64,000 nt of DNA from Vagococcus luciliae (GTDB taxonomy: Bacteria > Bacillota > Bacilli > Lactobacillales > Vagococcaceae), in NCBI RefSeq assembly GCF_024637875.1, contig NZ_CP102451.1, forward strand, positions 1,305,001 through 1,369,000, read 5' to 3'. Numbering within the stretch: the stretch's first letter is position 1; each line of letters starts with the position of its first letter. Made by a program: the position numbers and the translations under genes. The notes beneath the pieces were generated by a model. The model was not told the DNA's origin and did no database searches. It saw only the letters and a list, made by a program, of their open reading frames with translations. This document shows, one piece after another, positions 8,306-17,130 of this stretch.

Positions 8306-9252
8306 TGAGTGCCATAAAAGAAAAAATATTAATGACACAACCTATACTATATCAAAAATTTAGTCAGGTTTTTAGAGATAAAAAAATGAGCCATGCCTAT
8401 ATTATCCAAGGTAGTGATGTTAAAGAAGAAAAAGATTTCGCTTTGTTTCTTTGTCAGGGATTATTTTGTGAGTCTCTTGACAATAATGGTATACCTTGTG
8501 GAAAGTGTCGTTCTTGTTTACGTATTGAGCAAGATGAGCACGCAGATATTGCCAAAATAAAGCCAGATGGACAAACAATCAAAGTAGATCAAATTAGACA
8601 AATAAAATCATTTTTTACAAGTAGTGGAGTAGAATCAAGAAGGAAAGTCTTATTGGTTTTGGAATCCGAAAAAATGACTGTGCAATCTGCTAATAGTTTA
8701 TTAAAGTTTATTGAAGAACCAGATGGAGAAGTGTATATTTTTTTCTTGACAAATAATGCTATGTCACTATTACCAACTATTCAATCAAGATGTCAATTAA
8801 TTCTTTTAAAACAACTTGCAAAAGATCATTTAAAACAAGAAATATTAACATTGAATCAACCACTAGCTCATGTTGATTTGTTAGTTGAATTGACTAATTC
8901 AATACAAGAAGCAATTGAATTGGCAAATGATGAGTGGTTTAATAGTACAAGGGATTTATTGGCTAAGTGGTTGGATTATTTTGAAAAAAATGATGCAAGA
9001 GCCTTTCTTTTCGTTCAACAATATTTGATAAAGCAAGCACAAGATAAAATGCAGCAACGACAATTATTAGATATGCTAGTTGCGATGATGAAGATAAAGA
9101 TGCGTAAACAAATAAATACACAGTTTTCTAATAGTATCGACTATGTTAGAATGATTATGAATGCTACACAAGCAAAACAAAAACTAGCATCAAATGTTAG
9201 TTTTCAAAATACATGTGAACAACTAGCTTTGAGAATTATGACATCTCATTAG
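8305..9252 (+). CDS. holB: DNA polymerase III subunit delta'
   Basis: Clamp-loader stator subunit of 315 residues, an AAA+ relative of DnaX that does not hydrolyse ATP. The position corresponding to Walker A is degenerate (IIQGSDVKEEKDFAL, no GxxGxGK), as expected. A zinc module CESLDNNGIPCGKCRSC (residues about 54-70) and the sensor motif FFLTNNAMSLLPTIQSRCQ are present. The start is uncertain: the ATG at 8305 overlaps the darA stop (TAATG), while a second ATG at 8332 also begins a plausible N terminus. It is co-transcribed with tmk, darA and ricT. Confidence 0.94.
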   Translation: MSAIKEKILMTQPILYQKFSQVFRDKKMSHAYIIQGSDVKEEKDFALFLCQGLFCESLDNNGIPCGKCRSCLRIEQDEHADIAKIKPDGQTIKVDQIRQIKSFFTSSGVESRRKVLLVLESEKMTVQSANSLLKFIEEPDGEVYIFFLTNNAMSLLPTIQSRCQLILLKQLAKDHLKQEILTLNQPLAHVDLLVELTNSIQEAIELANDEWFNSTRDLLAKWLDYFEKNDARAFLFVQQYLIKQAQDKMQQRQLLDMLVAMMKIKMRKQINTQFSNSIDYVRMIMNATQAKQKLASNVSFQNTCEQLALRIMTSH

Positions 9253-9264
9253 GAGGAATACACT

Positions 9265-10071
9265 GTGATAGAAGTAGTTGGTGTAAGATTTAAATCATCT
9301 GGACGTATTTATTACTATTTACCTCAAAAAGGTGAACAGTATTCATATAAGCAAAAAGTTGTGGTTGAGTCACAAAAAGTAAAAAATGTGGCAGAAGTTG
9401 CTATACCTAATAAACAAGTTGCCAAAAAAGATTTACCCGACGAGTTAAATACGATAATTCAACTAGCTGATGAGACACAATTGGAACAAGTTCAAAAAAA
9501 TAAAATAGATGCATTAAATGCTTTTGATGTAGCGAAGAAAAAAATACGTGAACATCAGTTAGAGATGAAATTAGTTGATGTTGAGTACACACTAGATAGA
9601 AGTAAAATGATGTTTAGTTTTACAGCTGATGGACGTATTGATTTTCGCGAGTTGGTACGAGATTTAGCCTCGATTTTTAAAACACGAATTGAATTAAAAC
9701 AAATTGGTGTTCGGGATGAAGCAAAAAAATTAGGTGGTATTGGTCCATGTGGTAGACCTTTGTGTTGTAGCACGTTTTTAGGTGATTTTGTTCCTGTTTC
9801 TATCAAAATGGCAAAAGACCAAAATTTATCATTAAATCCAACTAAAATTTCTGGATTATGTGGTCGATTGATGTGTTGTTTGAATTACGAAAATGATGAA
9901 TATGAAAGACTTCGTAAAATGATGCCAGATTTTGGTGAGAAAGTTCAAACACCAGATGGTATGGGAAAAGTAATTGGATTAAATCTTTTAAATGAAGTGA
10001 TTAAGGTAAAATTAGTTTCAAGGGAAACACCAGTTGAATATCAATATGATGAGTTGATAAAAAATGATTAA
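9265..10071 (+). CDS. ricT: PSP1-domain protein RicT (YaaT)
   Basis: A 268-residue protein of the PSP1/YaaT family. In Bacillus subtilis it forms the RicA-RicF-RicT complex, which carries [4Fe-4S] clusters and governs RNase Y activity and mRNA processing. The cysteine clusters GPCGRPLCCSTF and SGLCGRLMCCLNYEND (residues about 156-215) are fully conserved here. The start is a GTG at 9265, 7-8 nt after AGGAGG. The yaaT-yabA-rsmI order is standard. Partners RicA (YmcA) and RicF (YlbF) are not in the window. Confidence 0.94.
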   Translation: MIEVVGVRFKSSGRIYYYLPQKGEQYSYKQKVVVESQKVKNVAEVAIPNKQVAKKDLPDELNTIIQLADETQLEQVQKNKIDALNAFDVAKKKIREHQLEMKLVDVEYTLDRSKMMFSFTADGRIDFRELVRDLASIFKTRIELKQIGVRDEAKKLGGIGPCGRPLCCSTFLGDFVPVSIKMAKDQNLSLNPTKISGLCGRLMCCLNYENDEYERLRKMMPDFGEKVQTPDGMGKVIGLNLLNEVIKVKLVSRETPVEYQYDELIKND

Positions 10072-10083
10072 AGGAAGAATAGC

Positions 10084-10416
10084 ATGGATAAAATGAAATT
10101 ATATGATGAATTAGTCAATGTTGAACGTCAATTAGAAACCATGTTATTTCAAGTCAAAGAGATGAAACCGATTGTTGATAGTTTAGTAGAAGAAAATTTA
10201 AACTTAAAATTAGAAAATCAGCATCTCCATGATAAATTGGATAAATTAGAAAAACAAGAAGTAGTAGACGACGGAAGACAGGAATTATCAAAATCAAGAT
10301 TAAATTTAGAAAAACTATATGAGCAAGGGTTCCATGTTTGTAAAGATTTTTATGGTTCGAGACGTGAAAATCAAGAAGAATGTGTCTTTTGTTCTAGTAT
10401 GATTTATGGTAAATAA
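10084..10416 (+). CDS. yabA: Replication initiation control protein YabA
   Basis: A 110-residue negative regulator of replication initiation that bridges DnaA and the DnaN clamp. It has an N-terminal leucine-rich coiled coil (YDELVNVERQLETMLFQVKEM) for oligomerisation, a flexible linker, and a C-terminal zinc module (HVCKDFYGSRRENQEECVFC) in which one His and three Cys bind zinc. Length and layout match the Bacillus/Enterococcus protein. It ends this replication cluster and is followed by a strong terminator. Confidence 0.95.
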   Translation: MDKMKLYDELVNVERQLETMLFQVKEMKPIVDSLVEENLNLKLENQHLHDKLDKLEKQEVVDDGRQELSKSRLNLEKLYEQGFHVCKDFYGSRRENQEECVFCSSMIYGK

Positions 10417-10447
10417 GCTGGATGGGAGTTTCTCCCACCAGCTTTTT
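10416..10447 (+). terminator. Intrinsic terminator after yabA
   Basis: Hairpin GCTGG-A-TGGGAG / CTCCCA-CCAGC with a TTT loop and a T6 run; one bulged A. It is GC-rich compared with its surroundings. rsmI begins only 14 nt later with its own GGAGGG site. Confidence 0.85.
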
Positions 10448-10461
10448 TAAGGAGGGAAAAG

Positions 10462-11328
10462 ATGAATTGTCAAAAAAGTTTTGCCATACAAGATGATAAA
10501 GGAAAACTCTATCTAGTTCCGACTCCAATTGGTAATTTAGAGGATATGACGTTTCGTGCTGTAAGGCTGTTGCAGGAAGTATCTTTCATTGCAAGTGAAG
10601 ATACAAGAAATACTCAAAAATTACTAAATCATTTTGATATAAAAACAAAACAAACTAGTCTACATGAGCATAACTCACATGATAAAATTCCAACATTAAT
10701 CAAGTTATTGCAAGAAGGACAAGATATCGCACAAGTAAGTGATGCAGGAATGCCTTCTATTAGTGATCCAGGACATGATTTGGTTGTGGCTTGTATTAAA
10801 GAAGGCATATCAGTTGTATCTATACCAGGAGCGACAGCAGGGATGACCGCTCTTATTGCTAGTGGGCTATCTCCACAGCCGTTCTATTTTCATGGTTTTT
10901 TACCACGAAAAAAGAAAGAACAAGCGGCTGAATTAACAAGATTAAAAGGAATTAATGCAACTATTATTTTTTATGAATCACCTTATAGAGTGGAAAAAAC
11001 ACTTGAAACAATGAAACAGGTTTTTTCAGAAGAAACACAAGTTGTTCTTTGTCGAGAACTAACTAAATTACATGAAGAATATATCAGAGGAACTATTCAA
11101 GAAGTTATTGATTACCTATCGAATCATCCCGTAAAAGGTGAGTGTTGCTTGCTGATAGAAAATATTGTTGAAGAAGAAACGATGTCTTATGATCATGACA
11201 TGCCTATTACCGAACATGTTAATCTAGTCTCTGAACAAGAAAACATGACAGTAAAGGAAGCAATTAAAGAGGTTTCTAAAATAAGAGGATTAAAAAAACA
11301 AGAGGTGTACAAAGAGTATCATCAATGA
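10462..11328 (+). CDS. rsmI: 16S rRNA (cytidine1402-2'-O)-methyltransferase
   Basis: SAM-dependent tetrapyrrole-methylase-fold enzyme of 288 residues that methylates the ribose of C1402 in the 16S rRNA decoding centre. Family motifs include LYLVPTPIGNLEDMTFRA, IASEDTRNTQKLLNHF, SDAGMPSISDPGHDLV, IPGATAGMTALIASGL and the proline-rich FHGFLPRKKKEQ. The ATG at 10462 has GGAGGG upstream. In Firmicutes rsmI usually follows yabA, as here; the small endonuclease-like gene often between them is absent. Confidence 0.95.
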   Translation: MNCQKSFAIQDDKGKLYLVPTPIGNLEDMTFRAVRLLQEVSFIASEDTRNTQKLLNHFDIKTKQTSLHEHNSHDKIPTLIKLLQEGQDIAQVSDAGMPSISDPGHDLVVACIKEGISVVSIPGATAGMTALIASGLSPQPFYFHGFLPRKKKEQAAELTRLKGINATIIFYESPYRVEKTLETMKQVFSEETQVVLCRELTKLHEEYIRGTIQEVIDYLSNHPVKGECCLLIENIVEEETMSYDHDMPITEHVNLVSEQENMTVKEAIKEVSKIRGLKKQEVYKEYHQ

Positions 11329-11375
11329 TATAGGTTTATAAAGAATTAAGATGAAAAGACATACCCCAAAAAATC

Positions 11376-11403
11376 TTGCATAATAATGACTGTATGATAT
11401 AAT
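11376..11403 (+). promoter_or_regulatory. Candidate sigma-A promoter before the coiled-coil/glucosaminidase pair
   Basis: TTGCAT (11376-11381), a 16-nt spacer and a perfect TATAAT (11398-11403). It leaves a leader of roughly 90 nt before the TTG start at 11500, in which I see no clear hairpin. Confidence 0.55.
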
Positions 11404-11499
11404 TTCATTATATATGTACAATTTCTATAATTACCTTTTTTGCTTACTTATAGAACGTTGTGACAATTAGATAGGGAAATATAGTGAGGTGAAAGTTGG

Positions 11500-13356
11500 T
11501 TGTTTAATAAATGGCTAAGAAGACAAAACGATAATCCAGAAAAAGATTATGAAGAAGATTATGAGTCAGAAAATTTGCCACAAACAACAGAAGAGTTGTT
11601 TTATGACAGTGAAGACGATGATGATTATTACTATTATTATTACTATGAAGACGATAATGAGGGTGTTGAACCTAGTATTCCTGTTTTAGAAAATAGTAAT
11701 TCAGATAATGTAGATGATTTATATAGTGAGTCTAATCAGTTTTACACTAATTCTGCTTTTGAAGAAGAAAATCTTTCAGTACCAACAGAAGTTGTAGAAA
11801 GTGAAAATACTAGTACGTCAGATAATGATACTAGTATATCTAATCAGGTTGATTTTGTTGCGTTAGAGAATGAAAATGAACAATTAAAGGCTCAAATAGA
11901 TCAACTATTACTTGAAAAAGAAAAGCATGAACAAGAACTGGAAGAAGCTGAAAAAGTAAAAGAATACAATGACTTGTTAGGAAGCCAAATTGTTGAATTA
12001 GAGACAAAATTGAGTGAACAGCAACAATTGGAAAGTCATTTATCTGATTATAATAAAATAAAAGAAGAAAATAATGATTTAGTCGATGAAAAAACACAAT
12101 TAACGATAGAATTAGATAATTTAAAAGAGCAATTCTTAACATTACAGTCTGATATGCAAACTAAAGATGATAAAATCACTCAGTTTACAAGTAATATTAC
12201 ATCATTAGATCAGGAATTAGTACAAGCATCACAAGAAATTGAAATTAAAAATACTAAAATTGAGGAATTAACGCTAGCCTTATCTAATAAAGAATCGGCA
12301 TTAGAGGAAATGACAAAACTTTTAGAAATAAAAGAAGAAGATGTATTAAGATTAGCAAATGAATCAAATGAAAAAGATGATGAAGTTCAAGAATTGAAAA
12401 ATAAAATTAATACTATGGACGAAACGATTTCATCATTACAAACTGAATTAACAGAAGCTAAGAATCAAGAGGGTTCTTTTGTAAATCAAGAAGTTGTGGA
12501 AAACTTAGAAAAAGAATTACAGGATAAAGAAAATCAAATAATCGAACATCAAAAACAAATTAATGATTTATCTGAAGAAAATAATCGTTTAATATCAAGT
12601 CTAAAAGAGGTTGAAGAAGAGTTAAATAAAACAACGGTTGAATTGCTAGAATTAAAAGATATTCAGCGAGCATTAACTGAATTGCAAGATGAACTCCAAC
12701 AATCAAAAGAATTAGAAAATATTCTGACTAATCAATATGAAGAAGAGAAAACATTGGCTAAAGAAGCTAATGAAAAACGTGAGAAAATGGAACAGGAGTT
12801 AACAACAATGACCGAAAATCTTGAAAATCAATTAAGCAAAACTGAAAAATTAGAGAAAGAGTTAGCTGAATTACGTGAAAATCAACGTATTATTGATGAG
12901 CTTGAGCAAGAAATTAATGGTATGAGAACACAACAAGAACGTTTAACAGCTAGTTTAACTGACTTGAGTGGTGAGCGAAGTCGCGCACAAGAACTTGAAG
13001 AAGAAGTACAAAAATTACGCTCTGAGTCTTCACCAGAAATTGAAGTGTTACAAGAAGAATTAAGACAAACAAAAGAACAATTAAGACGTGCTAGATCACA
13101 ACAACAAATTGGTATGAATCAATCTGATATAGCTCAAGTTATGATAGAGGCTCAATCAAAAGCAAGAGAAATTGTTGAAACAGCTAATCAAGAAGCAAAA
13201 CGTAGAATAGTTGATGCTGAGTCTGAATTAAGTACCATTAGTCAAGAGGCTCGTAATTATTATCGTAAGTTAGAATCAATTAAATATGAATCTGAAAGTG
13301 TCTTTTCAGAATTATTAAGAAAATTAGAAAAAATTGGAGACATTGACCGTATTTAA
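11500..13356 (+). CDS. Large acidic coiled-coil protein, DivIVA-like tail
   Basis: A 618-residue protein I do not recognise by name. The N terminus is short and basic (FNKWLRRQ), followed by a very acidic, tyrosine-rich stretch with seven consecutive Tyr (residues 43-49) between Asp/Glu runs. Residues about 120-540 are an almost unbroken Glu/Gln/Lys/Leu heptad coiled coil. The last ~70 residues (IEAQSKAREIVETANQEAKRR...YYRKLESIKYESESVFSELLRKLEKIGDI) resemble the C-terminal helix of DivIVA/GpsB-type proteins. There is no signal peptide or transmembrane segment. The start is a TTG at 11500 after a GAGGTGAAAG site. The secreted cell-wall hydrolase gene starts 18 nt downstream, so a role in division or cell separation is plausible but inferred. 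Confidence 0.85.
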   Translation: MFNKWLRRQNDNPEKDYEEDYESENLPQTTEELFYDSEDDDDYYYYYYYEDDNEGVEPSIPVLENSNSDNVDDLYSESNQFYTNSAFEEENLSVPTEVVESENTSTSDNDTSISNQVDFVALENENEQLKAQIDQLLLEKEKHEQELEEAEKVKEYNDLLGSQIVELETKLSEQQQLESHLSDYNKIKEENNDLVDEKTQLTIELDNLKEQFLTLQSDMQTKDDKITQFTSNITSLDQELVQASQEIEIKNTKIEELTLALSNKESALEEMTKLLEIKEEDVLRLANESNEKDDEVQELKNKINTMDETISSLQTELTEAKNQEGSFVNQEVVENLEKELQDKENQIIEHQKQINDLSEENNRLISSLKEVEEELNKTTVELLELKDIQRALTELQDELQQSKELENILTNQYEEEKTLAKEANEKREKMEQELTTMTENLENQLSKTEKLEKELAELRENQRIIDELEQEINGMRTQQERLTASLTDLSGERSRAQELEEEVQKLRSESSPEIEVLQEELRQTKEQLRRARSQQQIGMNQSDIAQVMIEAQSKAREIVETANQEAKRRIVDAESELSTISQEARNYYRKLESIKYESESVFSELLRKLEKIGDIDRI

Positions 13357-13374
13357 TAGGGAGAGGGGAATATA

Positions 13375-15039
13375 ATGAGGAAAGAAAAGAAAAATTTGTC
13401 TAAAAAATTTATTGCCAATACTGTTATAGGTGTTAGTATGTCTGTTATGTCAGTTTGTTTGCCTATCTTAGAGGTCGTAGCTATTGCAGAATCGGATAAA
13501 ACATCCTCATCCCCTAAGCCTTTATATAGTCTAAATGTTAATGATAATATTCTAAAGAGTAATGTAAAAGAAAATAGCAGTTCTGAAGATACTATAGAAG
13601 AGTCATCTGGTTCAACAGCTGACTCTTCTTCGGGTACTTCATCTGAAGAATCTTCTAGTTCAAGTAGCACACAGGAAAGTAGTAGTAATTCATCAACAAA
13701 TAGCTCAACAAAACCGACAAAACCATCAACCAATGAAACAAATTCTTCTAGTTCATCAAGTTCGACAACAGACGTTTCTTCTAGTAAAAACGAGGATAGT
13801 GGTACTAGACCAAATACAAATTCTAATACGTCAACGTCTAAACCAAGCTCGTCAAACAGCTCAACTTCTAGTAATGACTCATCTTCCAATGCAAGTAATG
13901 TAAAAAATGAAAAGTCACTTATTAGTTATTCACGAAACCAAACAACTGCAGAGTTTATAGAAGAAATAGGTGAAGAAGCAAGAGAAATTGGGCAAAAAAA
14001 TAATCTTTATGCGTCTATTATGATAGCACAAGCAATACTCGAAAGTGGTTCTGGCAATAGTAGTTTATCTAGAACTCCAAATCATAATTTATTTGGTATT
14101 AAAGGCTCTTATAAAAGTGAGTCTGTTGAGATGGCTACACTAGAAGAAAATAGTGACGGTGGTTTATATACTATTAATGCTAAATTTAGAAAATACCCAA
14201 GTTATAAAGAATCATTGGAAGATTATGCTATGCTAATGTCTGGTGGAATATCTGGTCGTTCGACTTTTTATCAAGGAGCTTGGAAATCTAATACATCTAA
14301 CTATCAAGAAGCAACAAAATATTTAACTGGAAGGTATGCAACTGATTCGAGATATCATGAAAAATTAAATGGATTAATTGAGACATATGATTTAACACAA
14401 TATGATTCAAAAAAAGCTGAAAAAGAGACTGTTGATAAAACAAAAGAAACAGAAAATTTTATTAAGGAGATTGCTCCTAAAATTGAAGATGTAGCAGATA
14501 AAAATGATTTATATGCTTCCGTTTTAATTGCTGAAGCAATTATTAAAAGTAATTCAGGAAACAATGAATTGATGGAAAAACATAATATTTATCAAGTGCC
14601 TGGTAATTCTAATAATCAGACTGTTAAAGTTGAAACATTAAAAACAGATATTGAAACAAAAAAGACAACACTTGATTCAAAAGCATATAAAGTGTATTCA
14701 GATAACGATGAGGCCATTGATGATTATGTTGCAGAGCTGAAGAAAGATACAACGATTTATCAAGAAATGACGCGCTCTAAAAAAGACACACCCAGAAAAG
14801 TAACAGCTTACCTAACAGCACAAAATAAAGAAGATAGACGTTATCATAAACGTTTAAATGGTTTAATTGATACATATAATTTAAAACAATATGATAAAGT
14901 AGCTAAAAATAGTGATAAAAAAGAAGAAAAATCAACTAAGCCTGTTGATGTTGTCAATGAATTAGGTATCAATATGGTCAATCAGTTAGCAGAAAGTTTT
15001 GCCCCAACAAAATTATCATCACTAACAACAAAAAAATAA
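13375..15039 (+). CDS. Secreted glucosaminidase (GH73) with a degenerate second copy
   Basis: A 554-residue exported protein. A basic N terminus and hydrophobic stretch (FIANTVIGVSMSVMSVCLPILEVVAIA) form a signal peptide. Residues about 45-180 are a Ser/Thr/Asn linker, then comes a GH73-type domain (about 185-340) with the catalytic-Glu motif AQAILESGSG (Glu223) and HNLFGIKG. A second, homologous domain (about 345-510) has AEAIIKSNSG (Lys391 in place of the Glu) and HNIYQVPG, so it is probably inactive. Both copies end with the same pattern (Y-L-T ... RYH-K-LNGLI-TY-L-QYD). The active domain should cut N-acetylglucosaminyl bonds in peptidoglycan. No LysM or SH3 wall-binding domain is present. 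Good GAGAGGGG site before the ATG. Confidence 0.88.
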   Translation: MRKEKKNLSKKFIANTVIGVSMSVMSVCLPILEVVAIAESDKTSSSPKPLYSLNVNDNILKSNVKENSSSEDTIEESSGSTADSSSGTSSEESSSSSSTQESSSNSSTNSSTKPTKPSTNETNSSSSSSSTTDVSSSKNEDSGTRPNTNSNTSTSKPSSSNSSTSSNDSSSNASNVKNEKSLISYSRNQTTAEFIEEIGEEAREIGQKNNLYASIMIAQAILESGSGNSSLSRTPNHNLFGIKGSYKSESVEMATLEENSDGGLYTINAKFRKYPSYKESLEDYAMLMSGGISGRSTFYQGAWKSNTSNYQEATKYLTGRYATDSRYHEKLNGLIETYDLTQYDSKKAEKETVDKTKETENFIKEIAPKIEDVADKNDLYASVLIAEAIIKSNSGNNELMEKHNIYQVPGNSNNQTVKVETLKTDIETKKTTLDSKAYKVYSDNDEAIDDYVAELKKDTTIYQEMTRSKKDTPRKVTAYLTAQNKEDRRYHKRLNGLIDTYNLKQYDKVAKNSDKKEEKSTKPVDVVNELGINMVNQLAESFAPTKLSSLTTKK

Positions 15040-15041
15040 TC

Positions 15042-15155
15042 ACTTATATATGACTTTAATATGGTAAGTCGTTTCTACCTGATACCGAAAATATCAGTCT
15101 ATGAGTAAATAAAAGGATAAAAACCCTTATTTACTTATGTAAAAAGGGTTTTTTA
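15042..15155 (+). promoter_or_regulatory. Guanine riboswitch with transcription attenuator, upstream of xpt
   Basis: Purine-riboswitch aptamer: P1 ACTTATA (15042-15048) with TATGAGT (15100-15106); P2 GACTT / AAGTC (15052-15056, 15066-15070); the conserved core TTTCTACC (15072-15079); P3 TGATA / TATCA (15080-15084, 15092-15096) with the CCGAAAA loop. The specificity base (position 74 in the xpt aptamer) is C15099, which predicts guanine or hypoxanthine binding rather than adenine. Downstream, a terminator stem (AACCCTT...AAGGGTT with a T6 run, about 15119-15155) competes with an antiterminator formed by 15101-15112 and 15125-15136. Ligand binding should therefore switch xpt off. I see no terminator between the preceding gene and the aptamer. 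Confidence 0.92.
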
Positions 15156-15181
15156 TCTTATATATTATTGGAGGAGAAAAA

Positions 15182-15754
15182 TTGGAATTATTAAAACAAG
15201 CAATTATTGAACAAGGCAGAGTTTTGGATGAAAATATTTTGAAAGTTGATAGCTTTTTAACTCATCAAATTGATCCAAATTTAATGAATGAAATTGGTCA
15301 ACATGTGGCACAAACTTACAAAGATAAGGGTGTAACAAAAATTGTAACTATTGAGTCATCAGGTATCGCTCCTGCAGTATTTATTGGATTACATATGGGA
15401 CTTCCGGTTGTGTTTGCTAGAAAACAAAAAAGTTTAACAATGAATAGTGAGCTTTTAACATCTGAAGTGTACTCATTTACCAAACAGGTGACAAATACCA
15501 TTGCCATTTCTAATAAATATCTTGAAGAAGGTGACAATGTATTAGTTGTTGATGACTTTTTAGCTAATGGACAGGCAGCATTAGGATTAATTGAGTTATG
15601 TAAACAAGCTGGAGCTACTATTGAAGCTGTATCGATTGTCATTGAAAAATCTTTTCAAGATGGCAGACAGTTATTAGAAGAGCAAGGCTACACTGTAGAT
15701 TCATTAGCTCGTGTTATTTCTCTAAAAAATAATGAAATAGAGTTTATTGATTAA
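15182..15754 (+). CDS. xpt: Xanthine phosphoribosyltransferase
   Basis: Purine salvage enzyme of 190 residues that makes XMP from xanthine and PRPP. The PRPP-binding loop is [13 protein letters not shown] (around residue 125), and the family start [25 protein letters not shown] is conserved apart from the initiator. The start codon is TTG at 15182, after GGAGGAG. It is preceded by a guanine riboswitch, as in Bacillus xpt-pbuX, but no pbuX permease gene follows here; the next gene is an unrelated ATP-grasp gene after a terminator. Confidence 0.96.
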   Translation: MELLKQAIIEQGRVLDENILKVDSFLTHQIDPNLMNEIGQHVAQTYKDKGVTKIVTIESSGIAPAVFIGLHMGLPVVFARKQKSLTMNSELLTSEVYSFTKQVTNTIAISNKYLEEGDNVLVVDDFLANGQAALGLIELCKQAGATIEAVSIVIEKSFQDGRQLLEEQGYTVDSLARVISLKNNEIEFID

Positions 15755-15843
15755 TCATTGATTAATTGGGATACTGTATAATTTGGTATAGGTAAAAAAA
15801 GTTATCTTTAAGCCAATAATTAGAGTGTTAATAAAATAGGAAG

Positions 15844-15880
15844 AGCAAGTGATGGATGACAATCTATCCTTGCTTTTTTT
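15844..15880 (+). terminator. Intrinsic terminator after xpt
   Basis: Hairpin AGCAAG-T-GATGGAT / ATCTATC-CTTGCT (one bulged T, one G-T pair) with a GACA loop and a T7 run. Confidence 0.8.
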
Positions 15881-15951
15881 CATGTTTTAACCTTTACACA
15901 TACCCAATAGATTGATACTATTAAAGTGTTTTAAAAGAAAAGGCGAAGGTA

Positions 15952-17130
15952 GTGAAAGATTTGTCGGAAAGAATTTTACCTGGTAGCACAATAGGTATAA
16001 TTGGCGGAGGAATTGTATCCTATCAATTAGTATTGTCTGCTAAAAAAATGGGGTATAAAGTAGCTGTTTTATCAGAGTCTCAAAATTGTATAGCAGGAAA
16101 AACAGCCGACATACATTTTGTTTGTAATATAAACGATGAAGTTAGTTTATTGAAATTAGCTGAAGTATCTGATGTCGTAACGGTTATTACAGAGACATTA
16201 GATAAAAATACTTATAAATATTTAGCAGAAAAAACTTTTTTTTCTCAAAATATGTATGCTCATTCTATTGTTAAAAACCGTTATTTACAAAAACAATTTT
16301 TAGATAGTCATTCAATTAATATAACACCATATGAATCGGCTGTTGTCGTCTCTGATGTTTATGATGCAGCAGAAAGGATAGGTTACCCTTGCATTGTTAA
16401 ACAAGAAAATCGTCAATTGTATGGTTGGGATAATAATTTGATTATTCATAGTGCTTTTGAAATTAATCAAACCGTACCTTTGATTCAACAGGGACTCTGT
16501 GTTGTGGAATCTTATATTGAAAAGCAAAGTGAATGGGAAATTACGCTATGCCTAAATGACGAGGGATATTACACTATATTTCCTCCTGTTAGAATAGAAG
16601 CGACAAACATTGGTGAATTACCTTATATTGAATCGTTTGAAGAATGGGAAGATTTAAAGAAGGATACAGTAAACCAAATGGAATTAATTACTAAAGTAAT
16701 TGCTTCTGAATTAGGTGTATCTGGCACGGTTAAAGTGTCTTATTTTTTAACGAATGAAGATAATCTATATGTTAATAACATTTATACATTTCCAAGAGAA
16801 CATGATATTTTAACGATTCATTCATGTAGCTTGTCTGTATTTGATTTACATATAAAAAGTATTTGTAATTTTTCTCTGCCTGTTGTGAGGCAATTAGCGC
16901 CAACCTATTTATTACCGTTATACAAGGGAAAAAAAGAAGCGTTATATGATTTAATGGAAAAGAAAAATAAATGGCAATTTTTTCTTAATGATGGTTTTAG
17001 ACATACTCAACAAGAAGGTTTTGCTCAAGTTTTTCCAATTAATAAGCAAGAAAGTTTACAAGAAATAAAATATGCAGGATTGATAAGTGATTCTGTTGAG
17101 ATTCAGGATGGTCAGAGTGAAAAAAGGTAA
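15952..17130 (+). CDS. Degenerate PurK-like ATP-grasp protein
   Basis: A 392-residue protein with a PurK-type layout: a Rossmann-like N domain (TIGIIGGGIVSYQLVLSAKKMGY), ATP-grasp (YPCIVKQENRQLYGWDNN; ESYIEKQSEWEITLCLN) and a C-terminal barrel. True PurK makes N5-CAIR from AIR, ATP and bicarbonate. Here the glycine-rich loop (usually G-x-D-G-K-G) reads LYGWDNN, and the metal-site segment NEIAPRPHNSGH reads NNIYTFPREHDIL, so the key Glu and His are lost. No purE or other pur gene is adjacent. The start is a GTG at 15952. The gene overlaps the GntR regulator that follows. It may be a regulatory or repurposed PurK paralogue; that is inference. Confidence 0.75.
   Translation: MKDLSERILPGSTIGIIGGGIVSYQLVLSAKKMGYKVAVLSESQNCIAGKTADIHFVCNINDEVSLLKLAEVSDVVTVITETLDKNTYKYLAEKTFFSQNMYAHSIVKNRYLQKQFLDSHSINITPYESAVVVSDVYDAAERIGYPCIVKQENRQLYGWDNNLIIHSAFEINQTVPLIQQGLCVVESYIEKQSEWEITLCLNDEGYYTIFPPVRIEATNIGELPYIESFEEWEDLKKDTVNQMELITKVIASELGVSGTVKVSYFLTNEDNLYVNNIYTFPREHDILTIHSCSLSVFDLHIKSICNFSLPVVRQLAPTYLLPLYKGKKEALYDLMEKKNKWQFFLNDGFRHTQQEGFAQVFPINKQESLQEIKYAGLISDSVEIQDGQSEKR

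Noticed and set aside
13353-13889. A 178-codon open frame antisense to the Ser-rich part of the glucosaminidase gene
   Set aside because: It is the complement of AGT/TCA-rich serine codons, which gives runs of Leu/Glu/Val; it has no ribosome binding site and looks like a shadow.
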